From: Nemesobacter sp965249045
Lineage (GTDB): Bacteria > Desulfobacterota_D > UBA1144 > Nemesobacterales > Nemesobacteraceae
Assembly (NCBI GenBank): GCA_965249045.1
Contig: OZ252213.1
Span: 248,001 to 312,000, forward strand
Direction: 5' to 3'
Length of the DNA: 64,000 nucleotides
The notes below the pieces were generated by a model. That model had not been told where the DNA came from, did no database searches, and was given only the letters and a program-made list of their open reading frames with translations. Of the stretch, positions 8,649 to 17,316 are shown piece by piece. Position 1 is the stretch's first letter, and every line of letters starts with the position of its first letter. The position numbers were made by a program, and so were the translations under genes.

Positions 8649-9161
8649 TTACCGCGGAATTGTTTTTCCGTAACCGTTTAGATGAAAGACCTCGTCGGGA
8701 CTTTTCCTCGATTTCCCGGAAGCGACCCGCCCCTTGTCGAAGTAACCGAACGGAAGCACCGTAAGAATATCAAACTCCTGCGGCACCCCGAGATACTTTT
8801 TAAGCTCCTCCTTCTCTATCCTTCCTATCCAGCAGGATCCGAGTCCGTGGCTCCATGCCGTCAGAACCATGTTCTGCGCCGCTCTAGTGCCGTCGATCTG
8901 GTGCCATTTGCTTTTGGGATCCACCAGAAGCACCACAGCGAAAGCCACCTGCACTATGAAGCTGCCGCTGGTGCAGTACTTCCCCATTTCCCGGAGCATC
9001 GCGCGATCCTTTATGAGCACAAATTCCCATGGCTGGCTGTTGTGCGCGCTCGGCGAGAACCTGCCCGATTCCATGACTTCCATAATGATTTCGTCCGGTA
9101 CTTCCCTGTCTATGTAGCTTCTTACGGAGCTAAGGGATCTTACGCACTCGTAAACGTTCAT
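8649..9161 (-). CDS. Nitroreductase family protein (FMN-dependent)
   Basis: The 170-residue product begins MNVYECVRSLSSVRSY, with the arginine/serine FMN-phosphate site typical of the nitroreductase fold. It has the SAHNSQPWEFVLIKD signature near residue 40 and GLGSCWIG in the middle. It is expected to use NAD(P)H and bound FMN to reduce an unknown nitro or quinone compound. I chose the ATG at 9161 because GGAGG lies five bases upstream; a longer frame adds residues unlike the family. It is the first gene of the nitroreductase-aquaporin-aldo/keto reductase group. Confidence 0.9.
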   Translation of the reverse strand: MNVYECVRSLSSVRSYIDREVPDEIIMEVMESGRFSPSAHNSQPWEFVLIKDRAMLREMGKYCTSGSFIVQVAFAVVLLVDPKSKWHQIDGTRAAQNMVLTAWSHGLGSCWIGRIEKEELKKYLGVPQEFDILTVLPFGYFDKGRVASGKSRKSPDEVFHLNGYGKTIPR

Positions 9162-9260
9162 AACGGCCTCCAGCCTGGAAATTGATTGGAAGTTAGTATA
9201 CCGGCTTTGACCACGCGGAAGAACAGGCAAGCAGCTGAAAAACCCCTTACACACCCGCCT

Positions 9261-9872
9261 CTACGTCCAGACAAGCTTGGATTTTCCTCTGGTCAAAGAG
9301 GCGACCCTCTCTTCAAGACTCCCGGCGACGTTAACCGGCGCCGCGAAGTCGAAGCGGACATCCTCCCCGCGCCTGACGCCCGTTATGGTAACTCCCGATC
9401 TTTCAAACAGAACCCGTATGGAATTTTCATGAGCGTAGGAAAAAACCAGGTATCCAGTCCGCACCGGGACATGCTTTTTAACCGCAAGTTCCCCGAGAGC
9501 CGCCCGCAGGGAATCCGTGTACGCTCTTAGAAGCCCGCCCGGGCCAAGCTTTATTCCCCCGAAATACCGGCTTACGACAGCCACTATTTCCCCTATGCCG
9601 CTGTGTTCCAAAAGAGTCAGCATGGGACGCCCGGCGGTTCCCGACACTTCTCCGTCATCCCCGAAACCGATATCCGTCCCGCCCGGAGCACAGGCCAGAA
9701 ACGCGTAGCAGTTATGGCTCGCCGCGGGGTGAAGAACTCTTACGCTCTCTATGAAGTCTTCGGCGTCCTGTCTTGCTCCCGCTCTGCCCACGGCAGCTAC
9801 AAACCTGCTTTTCTTTATAACCAGCCGCGCGGTCGAAACTCCCGCGGGAACCTGGTAGGAAAGATCTTCCAC
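9261..9872 (-). CDS. YigZ/IMPACT family protein
   Basis: The product is about 203 residues with the hallmark IMPACT/YigZ segments: SHNCYAF, GDDGEVSGTAGRPML and VSRYFGGIKLGPGGLLRAY. The N-terminal half is the conserved UPF0029 domain and the C-terminal half an EF-G domain V-like fold. The cellular role is not established; related eukaryotic proteins bind GCN1. I prefer the GTG at 9872 as the start because GGAGGG sits seven bases before it; an upstream GTG at 9914 is possible. It is a single gene, divergent from the ABC transporter pair. Confidence 0.9.
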   Translation of the reverse strand: MEDLSYQVPAGVSTARLVIKKSRFVAAVGRAGARQDAEDFIESVRVLHPAASHNCYAFLACAPGGTDIGFGDDGEVSGTAGRPMLTLLEHSGIGEIVAVVSRYFGGIKLGPGGLLRAYTDSLRAALGELAVKKHVPVRTGYLVFSYAHENSIRVLFERSGVTITGVRRGEDVRFDFAAPVNVAGSLEERVASLTRGKSKLVWT

Positions 9873-10096
9873 GCTCTGTCCCTCCGCACAAAAAAATACC
9901 CTATTCCCTGCCACGCGGGCAAAAACCGCCCCCGAGGGCCGCGGATTACCCTCCCCCGGTTTTTCACTGTATAATGATTCGCGGCGGGTTCTGGCGCGCG
10001 TCGCCCAGATATTAAAATTCGCTTTTTATCCGACAGGACAGAGGCCGGGCAGCCACCGGGTTTTTCGGTCCGGCAAAAATATTTACACGTATACCG

Positions 10097-11812
10097 TTGC
10101 TAAAAAAAACAAGCATCCCCTCCCTCATCTTGCGCTACAGATACTCATTTCTAACGGGTGTCGCGTCCCTTACATTGGTGGATATGGCCCAGCTCTCAGT
10201 CCCGATAGTAATCAAGTGGATAATAGACGAGCTTACTTTGCGGACCGTGAATTTTTCTCTCATAACCAGGTACTCGCTCTACATACTCGGCCTCGGGCTG
10301 CTCATGGCGTTTTTCCGCCTCGGCTGGCGATACTTCATAATGGGCGGGGCGAGGAAAATAGAGAATTCACTCAGAAACGATTTCTTCGAACACCTGCAGA
10401 AGCTTAACTTCGATTTTTTTTCGGGAAGAAAAGTGGGCGACCTGATGGCGCACACGGTAAACGACATAGAGACTCTCAAGTTCTCATGCGGCCTCGGGCT
10501 GCTAATAGCGTATGACGGGATCTTTCTGTTTTTCTTTATCTTCGCCGCGATGTTCTATATTTCTCCGCAGCTCGCTTTCTATGCGTTTTTGCCGTTTCCC
10601 CTGCTCGCCGTTTTCGTATACACGTTCGGAAACATGATAGAGAGAAGGTTCCAGCGCTCCCAGGATTCCTTTTCCGAACTCACCGAGAGCGCAAGGCAGG
10701 CAGTCTCGGGAATCAAGGTCGTAAAGGCCTTCGGACTTGAGCGGGTCGAGGAGCGGGACTTTGACCGCGCAAGCGCGGATTATCTTGAAAAAAACGTTCA
10801 CCTCGTGAAAATCTGGGGAGTTTTTCAGCCGTTTATATATTTCGTGCCATCAGTCGCGATGGCCCTGTTTCTTTTCTTCGGCGGAGCCGGCGCGATCGGC
10901 GCTGAAATAACCCTCGGGGAATTCTCCGCCATACTCGTCTACCTTATAATGCTCGCCTGGCCCATGATGGCCATGGGATGGGCGATTGATCTGCTGAAAA
11001 GGGGAAACGCGTCTATAAACCGGCTGAATAAGATCTTCGCGATTGAGACAAAAGAGACTGCCCGGGCGGAAGAGAAGGATTACGAACTCAGGGGAGATAT
11101 AAGATTCTCCGGAGTTTCCTTTTCCTACGGCACGTCCCCTGCTCTGAGTGGCGTTAACCTCCACATCCCGCATGGGACAACTCTGGGAATAACGGGTCTT
11201 GTGGGCTCTGGGAAAACCACCCTGATGAAACTGCTCATGAAAATACACGAGCCCGGGACGGGAGGAATAACGGTCGACGGGATCGACATAAACAAGATAT
11301 CGAGAAAAAGCCTCCAGGAAACCATAGTGTACGTGCCGCAGGAAATAACCGTGTTCAGCGGAACCGTCTCTGACAACATCACCTTCATAAACCCGGACAT
11401 AACCCGCGAGCAGGTAGAGTGGGCGGCCAAAACGGCGGGGATTTACGAACAGATAATGGAGTTTCGGGAAGGATTCGAGACCGTGGTGGGAGAAAGGGGA
11501 CTGAGCCTCTCGGGAGGGCAGAGACAGCGCCTGGCGATAGCAAGGGCGCTTGTTCTTAAACCCGAGGTTCTGATACTTGACGACGTGCTCTCGTCCCTTG
11601 ATCCGCAGACCGAAAGCACAGTGATAGCAAACGTGATCAAGGCGATGCGGGGCAAGACGGTGGTAATAATCTCAAACAAGATATCTTCTGTGAACGGGCT
11701 CTCACAGATCGCGGTCATGAAAGACGGGCAGATAATCGAGAGCGGGGGGCGCGGGGAACTTATGGAGAAACGGGGAGTCTATCACGCGCTTTATAAACTG
11801 CAGTCGGCTTAG
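10097..11812 (+). CDS. ABC exporter half-transporter, subunit A (Walker B aspartate variant)
   Basis: The 571-residue protein has six membrane segments (residues about 15-300) followed by an ATPase domain. It shows Walker A GLVGSGKTT, Q-loop YVPQE, a consensus signature LSLSGGQRQR, and Walker B VLILDDVLSSLD. The residue after the Walker B aspartate is Asp, not the catalytic Glu. That is typical of one half of heterodimeric exporters (as in the TM287/288 or BmrC/D type). The partner gene starts 9 bp downstream. The start shown is a TTG with no clear ribosome binding site, and no in-frame ATG or GTG lies just upstream, so the exact start is uncertain. The substrate is unknown. Confidence 0.9.
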   Translation: MLKKTSIPSLILRYRYSFLTGVASLTLVDMAQLSVPIVIKWIIDELTLRTVNFSLITRYSLYILGLGLLMAFFRLGWRYFIMGGARKIENSLRNDFFEHLQKLNFDFFSGRKVGDLMAHTVNDIETLKFSCGLGLLIAYDGIFLFFFIFAAMFYISPQLAFYAFLPFPLLAVFVYTFGNMIERRFQRSQDSFSELTESARQAVSGIKVVKAFGLERVEERDFDRASADYLEKNVHLVKIWGVFQPFIYFVPSVAMALFLFFGGAGAIGAEITLGEFSAILVYLIMLAWPMMAMGWAIDLLKRGNASINRLNKIFAIETKETARAEEKDYELRGDIRFSGVSFSYGTSPALSGVNLHIPHGTTLGITGLVGSGKTTLMKLLMKIHEPGTGGITVDGIDINKISRKSLQETIVYVPQEITVFSGTVSDNITFINPDITREQVEWAAKTAGIYEQIMEFREGFETVVGERGLSLSGGQRQRLAIARALVLKPEVLILDDVLSSLDPQTESTVIANVIKAMRGKTVVIISNKISSVNGLSQIAVMKDGQIIESGGRGELMEKRGVYHALYKLQSA

Positions 11813-11821
11813 GGTTAAAAA

Positions 11822-13849
11822 ATGAGCGATTTGGAAAAAAAGAGGAAATCAACCTACGACATCAAGATCCTTGGGTGGATACTGGGGTTTGTCGGAAAGT
11901 ACCGGATTTATTTCGCCCTCTCGTTTCTGCTGATGACCGCTACCGCCGCGCTTGAGATCACGGTCCCGTACCTTATTAAAACGGCGGTCGACAATCAGAT
12001 CTATCCCACCTGGAGCAAAACGGAGAGCGGGCAGCAAACAGATCAGACGCTCCTGGGGCTCGGAGAAGAAGCCACGCTTGCTCTTCCCGACGGAGGGCTT
12101 CTGGTCGATTTCTCAAAACTCTCCTCTTCAGAAAAAGACAGAATCGAACGCTCGGGCGTTTCGTTCTCGCGGATAAAATACATCGTGATTGACCCCGGGG
12201 AATTCGAGGGAGAGGAAAAACAGAGGGTTCTGGGGATAATCGCCCAGAACCCCTCTTTATTCGAGAAAACGGAGGGGGTCGCGTTTGTGGCCCACTCGGA
12301 GCTTTCGGGTCTTGGGAAAAAGGAAGTATCGCTTCTTCGCTCAAAACAGACAAAAAGACTAAGGACCCTGGCCTTCTACGTATTTCTCTGCGTAGCCGGA
12401 ATTTTCATCTTCACCTCCTCCTTTACCTACCTTCTTTACTACTCGGGACACCGCATAATGCACGACATACGAAACCACACCCTCTCCCACATACTCTCCC
12501 TCCCCCAAGAGTACTTTGACCGAAACCCCGTGGGCAGGATAACCACCCGCGTCACAAACGATGTAAACGCCATAAACGAAATGTACACCTCCGTTCTCAT
12601 ACATTTTATAAAGGACATCATAATCATAATCGGCACGCTGGTGATCATGTTCACGATGAATGTCGGGCTCACGCTTATAATCGTCGCGCTTACCGTGTTT
12701 CTGGGTTTCGTGGTATCAATTTTCCGGATGAAGCTTCGGCTGGTATACAGGGAAATCCGCATGACCATCGCCAGGTTAAACACCTTCGTCGCGGAAAGCA
12801 TGAGGGGTATAGTGCTTCTTAAGCTTTACGGAAAGGAAGAGAGGAACTTCGAGAAATTCTGGGAGGTTAACAGGGAGAACTACAGGGCAAATATTCAGCA
12901 GCTCTGGGTCTACGTCTTCTTCCGTCCCTCCGTAGAGTACGTAGGTATAGCCGCAACGGGGATAATTCTTTGGTACGGGGCGATCAGAGTTATGGATCTT
13001 GATCTCTCCCTGGGGGCCCTGCTAGCGTTTCTTTATTACGTAAGGATGATTTTCAAGCCCATACAGGATCTCTCGGAAAAATTCAACGTCTTCCAATCAG
13101 CCGTGGCCGCCTCGGAGAACCTCTACGACACCCTAGCGGAAGAACCGGAAGCAACGGGGTCTTCCGTACCCGAGAGGACCGAAGGCATCCTCGAGTTTCG
13201 AGATGTGTGGTTTTCGTACAACGATCGTGAATGGGTGCTTAAGAACGCGTCTTTCATAATAAGACCGGGGCAAAGCGCCGCTTTGGTGGGAATCACGGGA
13301 GCGGGAAAAACGACCATCGTGAACCTGGTTTTAAAATTCTACAAGCCCCAGAGAGGAGAAATTCTCTTTAACGGCGTAAACGTCGAGCAGCTCTCAAACC
13401 GCTACCTGCGCTCGAACATAACCGCTATTTTTCAGGACCTGTTTTTGTTCGAAAAAGACATATCCGACGAAAGAGACGAATTAGGTGGTTCGGTGTTTGA
13501 GACCGAAAAACTTTCTTCTGGAGAAACCCAGGCCCGCTCGATTGAAAAGGCGGTCAGGAAGAATTCAAAGCTCCTGATAATGGACGAAGCCACTTCCCAC
13601 ATGGACGCGGAAACGGAGAAAAGAATACAGGAGGTAATAAGGAAAAATGCGGGCTCTCAGACAAGGCTCGTGATAACCCACAAGCTTGTGACCCTGAAAA
13701 ACGTGGATAACGTGATAGTCATTCACAAAGGAGAAGTGGTGGAGCAGGGAACTCACGAGAAACTCCTTCAAAACAAAAATATCTATTACACTCTCTATGA
13801 GTTTCTGAGGAAAACTTCCGCGGATCCTCTCCCAAGCGGCGGCGCGTGA
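11822..13849 (+). CDS. ABC exporter half-transporter, subunit B with loop insertion and shortened ATPase domain
   Basis: This 675-residue partner of the preceding gene has the exporter fold with two oddities. About 110 extra residues (roughly 58-175) lie between membrane segments 1 and 2, on the outer face of the membrane. Within the ATPase domain, Walker A (GITGAGKTT), the Q-loop (AIFQDLFLFE) and a canonical Walker B with Glu (LLIMDEATSHMD) are present. The stretch between Q-loop and signature is about 25 residues shorter than normal, and the signature reads LSSGETQARS instead of LSGGQ. Together with the Asp variant in subunit A, this points to one degenerate and one working ATP site. The frame is intact, so it is probably functional. 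Confidence 0.88.
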   Translation: MSDLEKKRKSTYDIKILGWILGFVGKYRIYFALSFLLMTATAALEITVPYLIKTAVDNQIYPTWSKTESGQQTDQTLLGLGEEATLALPDGGLLVDFSKLSSSEKDRIERSGVSFSRIKYIVIDPGEFEGEEKQRVLGIIAQNPSLFEKTEGVAFVAHSELSGLGKKEVSLLRSKQTKRLRTLAFYVFLCVAGIFIFTSSFTYLLYYSGHRIMHDIRNHTLSHILSLPQEYFDRNPVGRITTRVTNDVNAINEMYTSVLIHFIKDIIIIIGTLVIMFTMNVGLTLIIVALTVFLGFVVSIFRMKLRLVYREIRMTIARLNTFVAESMRGIVLLKLYGKEERNFEKFWEVNRENYRANIQQLWVYVFFRPSVEYVGIAATGIILWYGAIRVMDLDLSLGALLAFLYYVRMIFKPIQDLSEKFNVFQSAVAASENLYDTLAEEPEATGSSVPERTEGILEFRDVWFSYNDREWVLKNASFIIRPGQSAALVGITGAGKTTIVNLVLKFYKPQRGEILFNGVNVEQLSNRYLRSNITAIFQDLFLFEKDISDERDELGGSVFETEKLSSGETQARSIEKAVRKNSKLLIMDEATSHMDAETEKRIQEVIRKNAGSQTRLVITHKLVTLKNVDNVIVIHKGEVVEQGTHEKLLQNKNIYYTLYEFLRKTSADPLPSGGA

Positions 13850-13870
13850 GAGCAAGCGCCCGCCCTGGGC

Positions 13871-14632
13871 CTAAAACACCCTGAGAAGCTTAAGAGCCAT
13901 AAGCCCGACGGCAATGACAAGCGCCACCCTTATGTACTTCTCACCGCCCCTTGCGGAAAACGTGGCGCCGAACCACCCGCCAACAGAATTTCCCGCGGCA
14001 AGACAGATACCTATAAACCAGCTTATGTTTCCGCTTAGAAAGAATATGAGGATTGCGGGAACCGTGTAGAGAAGCACAATGATCACCTTGTGCGCGTTCA
14101 CCCTGGCGAGAGATGCTCCCATAAGATGGTAAAGAACCGCCATTATGAAAAGCCCCACGCCGACCTGAATGAATCCACCGTAAAACCCTATCAAAACAAG
14201 GGCAGGGTAAAGAACCCACCCCCGTCTCTCCCCGTCGGGTCCGCCGAGGAGTTTCCCAAAAGAATCGACTTTAAGGAAAAAGGATGCGCAGACGAAAATA
14301 AGCACGACGGCCAGGATCTTCTCGAAAAGCTCATCTCCTACCCGAACCGCCGCAAAAGCTCCCACCAGAACGCCCGGGAGGGTAAAAGCCGCGAGCTTGA
14401 CGCCGGTTTTTATGTCGGCAACACCTTCTTTTCTGAAAGAAAGAGTCGCGAAAAAATTCTGAAACAGAATCGCCACCCTGTTTGTTCCGTTTGCGACTGT
14501 GGGGTCGATTCCAAGGAATATGAGCACGGGAAGAACGATACTGCTTCCTCCACCCGCCATCACGTTTATCACTCCCGCCAGAACGCCCGTGAAAAAAAGC
14601 AGGGCTAAAGAAAGAAGATCGTATTCGTACAT
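13871..14632 (-). CDS. TauE/SafE family permease (sulfite exporter-like, DUF81)
   Basis: The 253-residue membrane protein has about eight hydrophobic helices in two halves. The first half starts with FTGVLAGVINVMAGGGSS and the second with LIGFYGGFIQVGVG, the repeated TauE/SafE pattern. Members export or import small organosulfonates, sulfite or related anions; which one applies here is unknown. It converges with the ABC exporter genes, the stops being 21 bp apart, and stands alone on its strand. Confidence 0.9.
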   Translation of the reverse strand: MYEYDLLSLALLFFTGVLAGVINVMAGGGSSIVLPVLIFLGIDPTVANGTNRVAILFQNFFATLSFRKEGVADIKTGVKLAAFTLPGVLVGAFAAVRVGDELFEKILAVVLIFVCASFFLKVDSFGKLLGGPDGERRGWVLYPALVLIGFYGGFIQVGVGLFIMAVLYHLMGASLARVNAHKVIIVLLYTVPAILIFFLSGNISWFIGICLAAGNSVGGWFGATFSARGGEKYIRVALVIAVGLMALKLLRVF

Positions 14633-14934
14633 GTTATTCGGATTCGGTCACGACAGAGGTTAGGAGAAGATTTTGGGCCGTCGCCAACCTGCCCCGAGCC
14701 CCTTTCTGCAAACTGAACTCAGAGTTAAAAAGAATCTGCATCCGCCGCGACCATGTCTCGTGGATTTTCCCGGTTCTCTTGGGTGCTTCTTAAATGATAC
14801 CCGAAACCCCGCAAATGACATTGGCTGCGGAAATGGCGAAAGTACAGTTTAAAAAATATTCTTGCTTATAAAAATTAGGTTTACAAATTTATATTTAATG
14901 TTATATTTGTAACCAAGAAAGCAGGAGGCTTATA
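14633..14934. other. Intergenic region at the start of an accessory patch
   Basis: These 302 bp separate the TauE-type gene from the DUF2188 gene, which diverge. The left two thirds shows no gene or structure I can name. The right 60 bp is strongly AT-rich and holds the promoter and inverted repeat listed separately. Confidence 0.5.
14880..14912 (+). promoter_or_regulatory. Promoter with flanking inverted repeat upstream of the DUF2188 gene
   Basis: TTTACA (14880-14885) and TATATT (14902-14907) are spaced by 16 bp. The promoter is framed by an inverted repeat, TTACAAAT (14881-14888) and ATTTGTAA (14905-14912), so the half-sites overlap both hexamers. This is the layout of a repressor operator. 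The half-site core GTTACAAA also occurs in the repeat array at 17129-17233. Confidence 0.5.
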
Positions 14935-15159
14935 ATGGCAAAAAGAAATCAGCATGTTGTTCCGCATAAGGATGGATGGGCTGTTCGTGGTGCGGGAAGC
15001 CAGAGAGCAAGCTCAGTTCACAGAACTCAAAAAGATGCGATTCGTTCCGCAAGAAATACCGCTCTTAGGCAACGCACGGAAGTGGTTATCCACCGGCCTA
15101 ACGGTCAGATCAGAGACCGTAATTCGTACGGGAACGATCCCTATCCACCGAAGGGATAA
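14935..15159 (+). CDS. DUF2188 family protein
   Basis: The 74-residue, basic, soluble protein is recognisable as DUF2188 from QHVVPHKDGWAVRGAGS near the start, the SVHRTQKDAI helix, and the end VIHRPNGQIRDRNSYG. The function of the family is not known. It is widespread as a small accessory gene, often near stress or mobile functions. A strong AGGAGG lies upstream of the ATG. It stands alone at the left edge of the patch that includes the IrrE and PIN genes. Confidence 0.85.
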   Translation: MAKRNQHVVPHKDGWAVRGAGSQRASSVHRTQKDAIRSARNTALRQRTEVVIHRPNGQIRDRNSYGNDPYPPKG

Positions 15160-15425
15160 CGGAACACCTGAATAAAAAGAACATAATTAGTAAACAGAGA
15201 GTAGGCTAATAATAGCATTTATATATCCCCGTGGATTTTACTATCGCTCAGTATCTTGTTTAGGTATTTGTAGCGTTACTAATCGGAACTTCCAACAAAC
15301 TGTCCAGAGATATCCAATTTTATCTTATGCGTTTGTTAAACCCGGCAGATCAGTAGCAACCTTATTTCCTTGACCATCTTCGGTTCGCTCTACCAACAGG
15401 ATTTGCCATCAAAAGGAGAAGAACA

Positions 15426-16493
15426 ATGTTTAGTGAACGTTTGAAACTAGCCCGTAAGAAGGCCGGTTTTTCGCTGCGCAAACTGTCTGAGGCACTTAAT
15501 AGAAATGTAAGTGCTCAGTCAATAGGAAAATATGAACGCGGCGAGATGATGCCGAGTTCCGCAATATTGATACAGTTAACCAACGTACTTGGCGTGTCGC
15601 TTGAGTACCTGCTAAGCGAACAGGTCATGGAACTAAAGGAAATTGAGTTCCGCAAGCTATCGGGTGTCAACGCAAGCAAGAGGGCACAAGTTGAAGCCGT
15701 GGTTATAGAAAAACTTGAGCGTTACCTGGCAATTGAAGAAATTCTGGATATTGACAGTTTCTACTGGCACCAACAGAACCTTGGCAATATATTTCTCGGG
15801 AAGGAAAATGAGGGAGAAGTGATGGCCAACGACCTGCGAGCAAAATGGGGACTTGGAATCAATCCGATTCCGAACATGACCGCCCTGCTTGAAAATCGCG
15901 GCATCAAGGTTGTCTTTATCGATCTGCCCAAAAACGTGTCGGGGCTTACCTGTCTTGCGCGCAAATCGAACAGAAAGCTGACCGTGCCGGTAATCGTAGT
16001 TAATCAAAATATGACTCTTGAACGCCGACGCTTTACTCTCGCACACGAATTGGGACACAGACTTATCAATACCGAGTCCCCTGTTAATCACGAGAAGGCA
16101 TCAAATGTTTTCGCGGGTGCTTTTCTAGTCCCGAAGAATCATCTCGTCCGTGAAGTCGGCATACGCCGCAACGCTCTTGCCTTCAAAGAATTCATGCAAC
16201 TAAAACGCAGGTGTCGTGTCAGTGCTGCCACCTTACTCCTGCGCCTCAAACAGGTTGGAATCATAAACCAGTCTACTCTTTCGTATGCATTTCAAACTTA
16301 CGCCAAAGGATGGCGTTCATCCGAACCGTCTCCATTGGAATCCGGCGAGGATAAGTATGAGGTCCCGCACCGATTTGAGTTGCTCTGCTATAGGGCTCTA
16401 GCGGAAAAACTGATCGCGCCAAGTAAAGCCTGCGAACTTTTGCAACGCCCTCTGGATGAAATCGCGCGAGCTATGAAGGGACCAAGCTATTAA
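15426..16493 (+). CDS. XRE-family regulator fused to an ImmA/IrrE metallopeptidase domain
   Basis: The 355-residue protein starts with a helix-turn-helix domain (residues about 3-62; LARKKAGFSLRKLSEALN). It is followed by an ImmA/IrrE domain with the zinc motif HELGH at residues 207-211 inside RRFTLAHELGHRL. Proteins of this type cleave or remove a repressor, as ImmA does on ICEBs1 and IrrE/PprI on DdrO. AAAAGGAG precedes the ATG. The stop overlaps the ATG of the following PIN gene (TAATG), so the two are translationally coupled. Such pairs resemble toxin-antitoxin or mobile-element control modules. The target here is unknown. Confidence 0.9.
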   Translation: MFSERLKLARKKAGFSLRKLSEALNRNVSAQSIGKYERGEMMPSSAILIQLTNVLGVSLEYLLSEQVMELKEIEFRKLSGVNASKRAQVEAVVIEKLERYLAIEEILDIDSFYWHQQNLGNIFLGKENEGEVMANDLRAKWGLGINPIPNMTALLENRGIKVVFIDLPKNVSGLTCLARKSNRKLTVPVIVVNQNMTLERRRFTLAHELGHRLINTESPVNHEKASNVFAGAFLVPKNHLVREVGIRRNALAFKEFMQLKRRCRVSAATLLLRLKQVGIINQSTLSYAFQTYAKGWRSSEPSPLESGEDKYEVPHRFELLCYRALAEKLIAPSKACELLQRPLDEIARAMKGPSY

Positions 16494-17002
16494 TGCGTAC
16501 GATAGTCTTTGATTCCTCCTGCCTTATCGACATGCACAAAGGCAGATTACTCATCTCAATGCTTAATCTGCCCTATAACTTTCAAATACCTGAAGTCATG
16601 TTCAAGGACGAACTTCTCAGCATCGCTTCTGCTGAGAAAAATAATCTTAGAAAACATGGCTTGAAAGTTGTTGATCTGTCTGAAGAATCTATCGTACAAG
16701 TTCGCAAGTACTTCAAGCAAAATCCCAGACTTTCCTTAAAAGACTGCTTCGCGCTTGTTCTCGCGGAACAAATCTCCGACTCTATCCTGTTAACAGGTGA
16801 CGCAAACCTCCGAGATACCGCATCAGATGTCAGAACTGAAGTGCATGGGGTTTTATGGATAATTGACCAGATGCGCGATCACAAAATTGTCAACGCATCA
16901 GTTCTCTATAGGGCATTGTCTATTTTTAAAAACGACGAGATGGTCTTTCTACCGGAAAACGAAATTGAAATGCGTCTAAGAAGTCTGAAGCGAGAACTAT
17001 AA
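16493..17002 (+). CDS. PIN-domain-like putative ribonuclease coupled to the IrrE-type regulator
   Basis: The 169-residue product begins TIVFDSSCLIDMHKG, the first PIN-type strand with the conserved Asp. It has further acidic positions at LSLKDCFALVLAE and LLTGDANLRD in the usual order of PIN catalytic residues. PIN proteins are magnesium-dependent RNases and are common VapC-type toxins. This one follows the XRE-IrrE gene with a one-base overlap, so the large protein may act as its antitoxin or regulator. That function is inference from context. The family could be one of the PIN-like DUFs paired with IrrE proteins. Confidence 0.7.
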   Translation: MRTIVFDSSCLIDMHKGRLLISMLNLPYNFQIPEVMFKDELLSIASAEKNNLRKHGLKVVDLSEESIVQVRKYFKQNPRLSLKDCFALVLAEQISDSILLTGDANLRDTASDVRTEVHGVLWIIDQMRDHKIVNASVLYRALSIFKNDEMVFLPENEIEMRLRSLKREL

Positions 17003-17128
17003 ATATTTCACGGTCACAGATTACAGGACCATAATCAAAAAAATCCCAAACAATAGCCTAAATATCTTAAAGACTTTGTGGGCATTTAAATTCTAAGCAT
17101 TTTCTAGAAAAACCATTACGAAGCCAAA

Positions 17129-17233
17129 AAAACAATTACAAAATGCTATTTCTCCGGTAAAACAGTTACAAAACACCTTTTCTTTCAAAAAACAGTTACA
17201 AAACCTTCTTTTTCGAACAAAACAGTTACAAAA
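17129..17233. repeat. Four 15-bp direct repeats with an exact 30-bp period
   Basis: Copies of AAAACAGTTACAAAA occur at 17159-17173, 17189-17203 and 17219-17233, and one with a single change (AAAACAATTACAAAA) at 17129-17143. The spacers are each exactly 15 bp and differ in sequence, mostly pyrimidine-rich. A poorer copy lies at 17109-17123, out of phase. The array sits between the PIN gene and the agmatine pathway genes. A 30-bp period is close to three DNA turns, so all copies would face the same side of the helix, as in iterons or multi-site operators. Confidence 0.85.
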
Positions 17234-17316
17234 TCCGGTTTGCCTCATTGAAAAGTCTCAGGTAGAAGCCGCTTCATCTTCTTTTATTGTCTGCCTTCGG
17301 GAGTTATCGTATTCGC

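Noticed and set aside
17129..17233. CRISPR array
   Set aside because: The repeats and spacers are only 15 bp, the repeat is AT-rich and not of CRISPR type, and there are no cas genes in the window.
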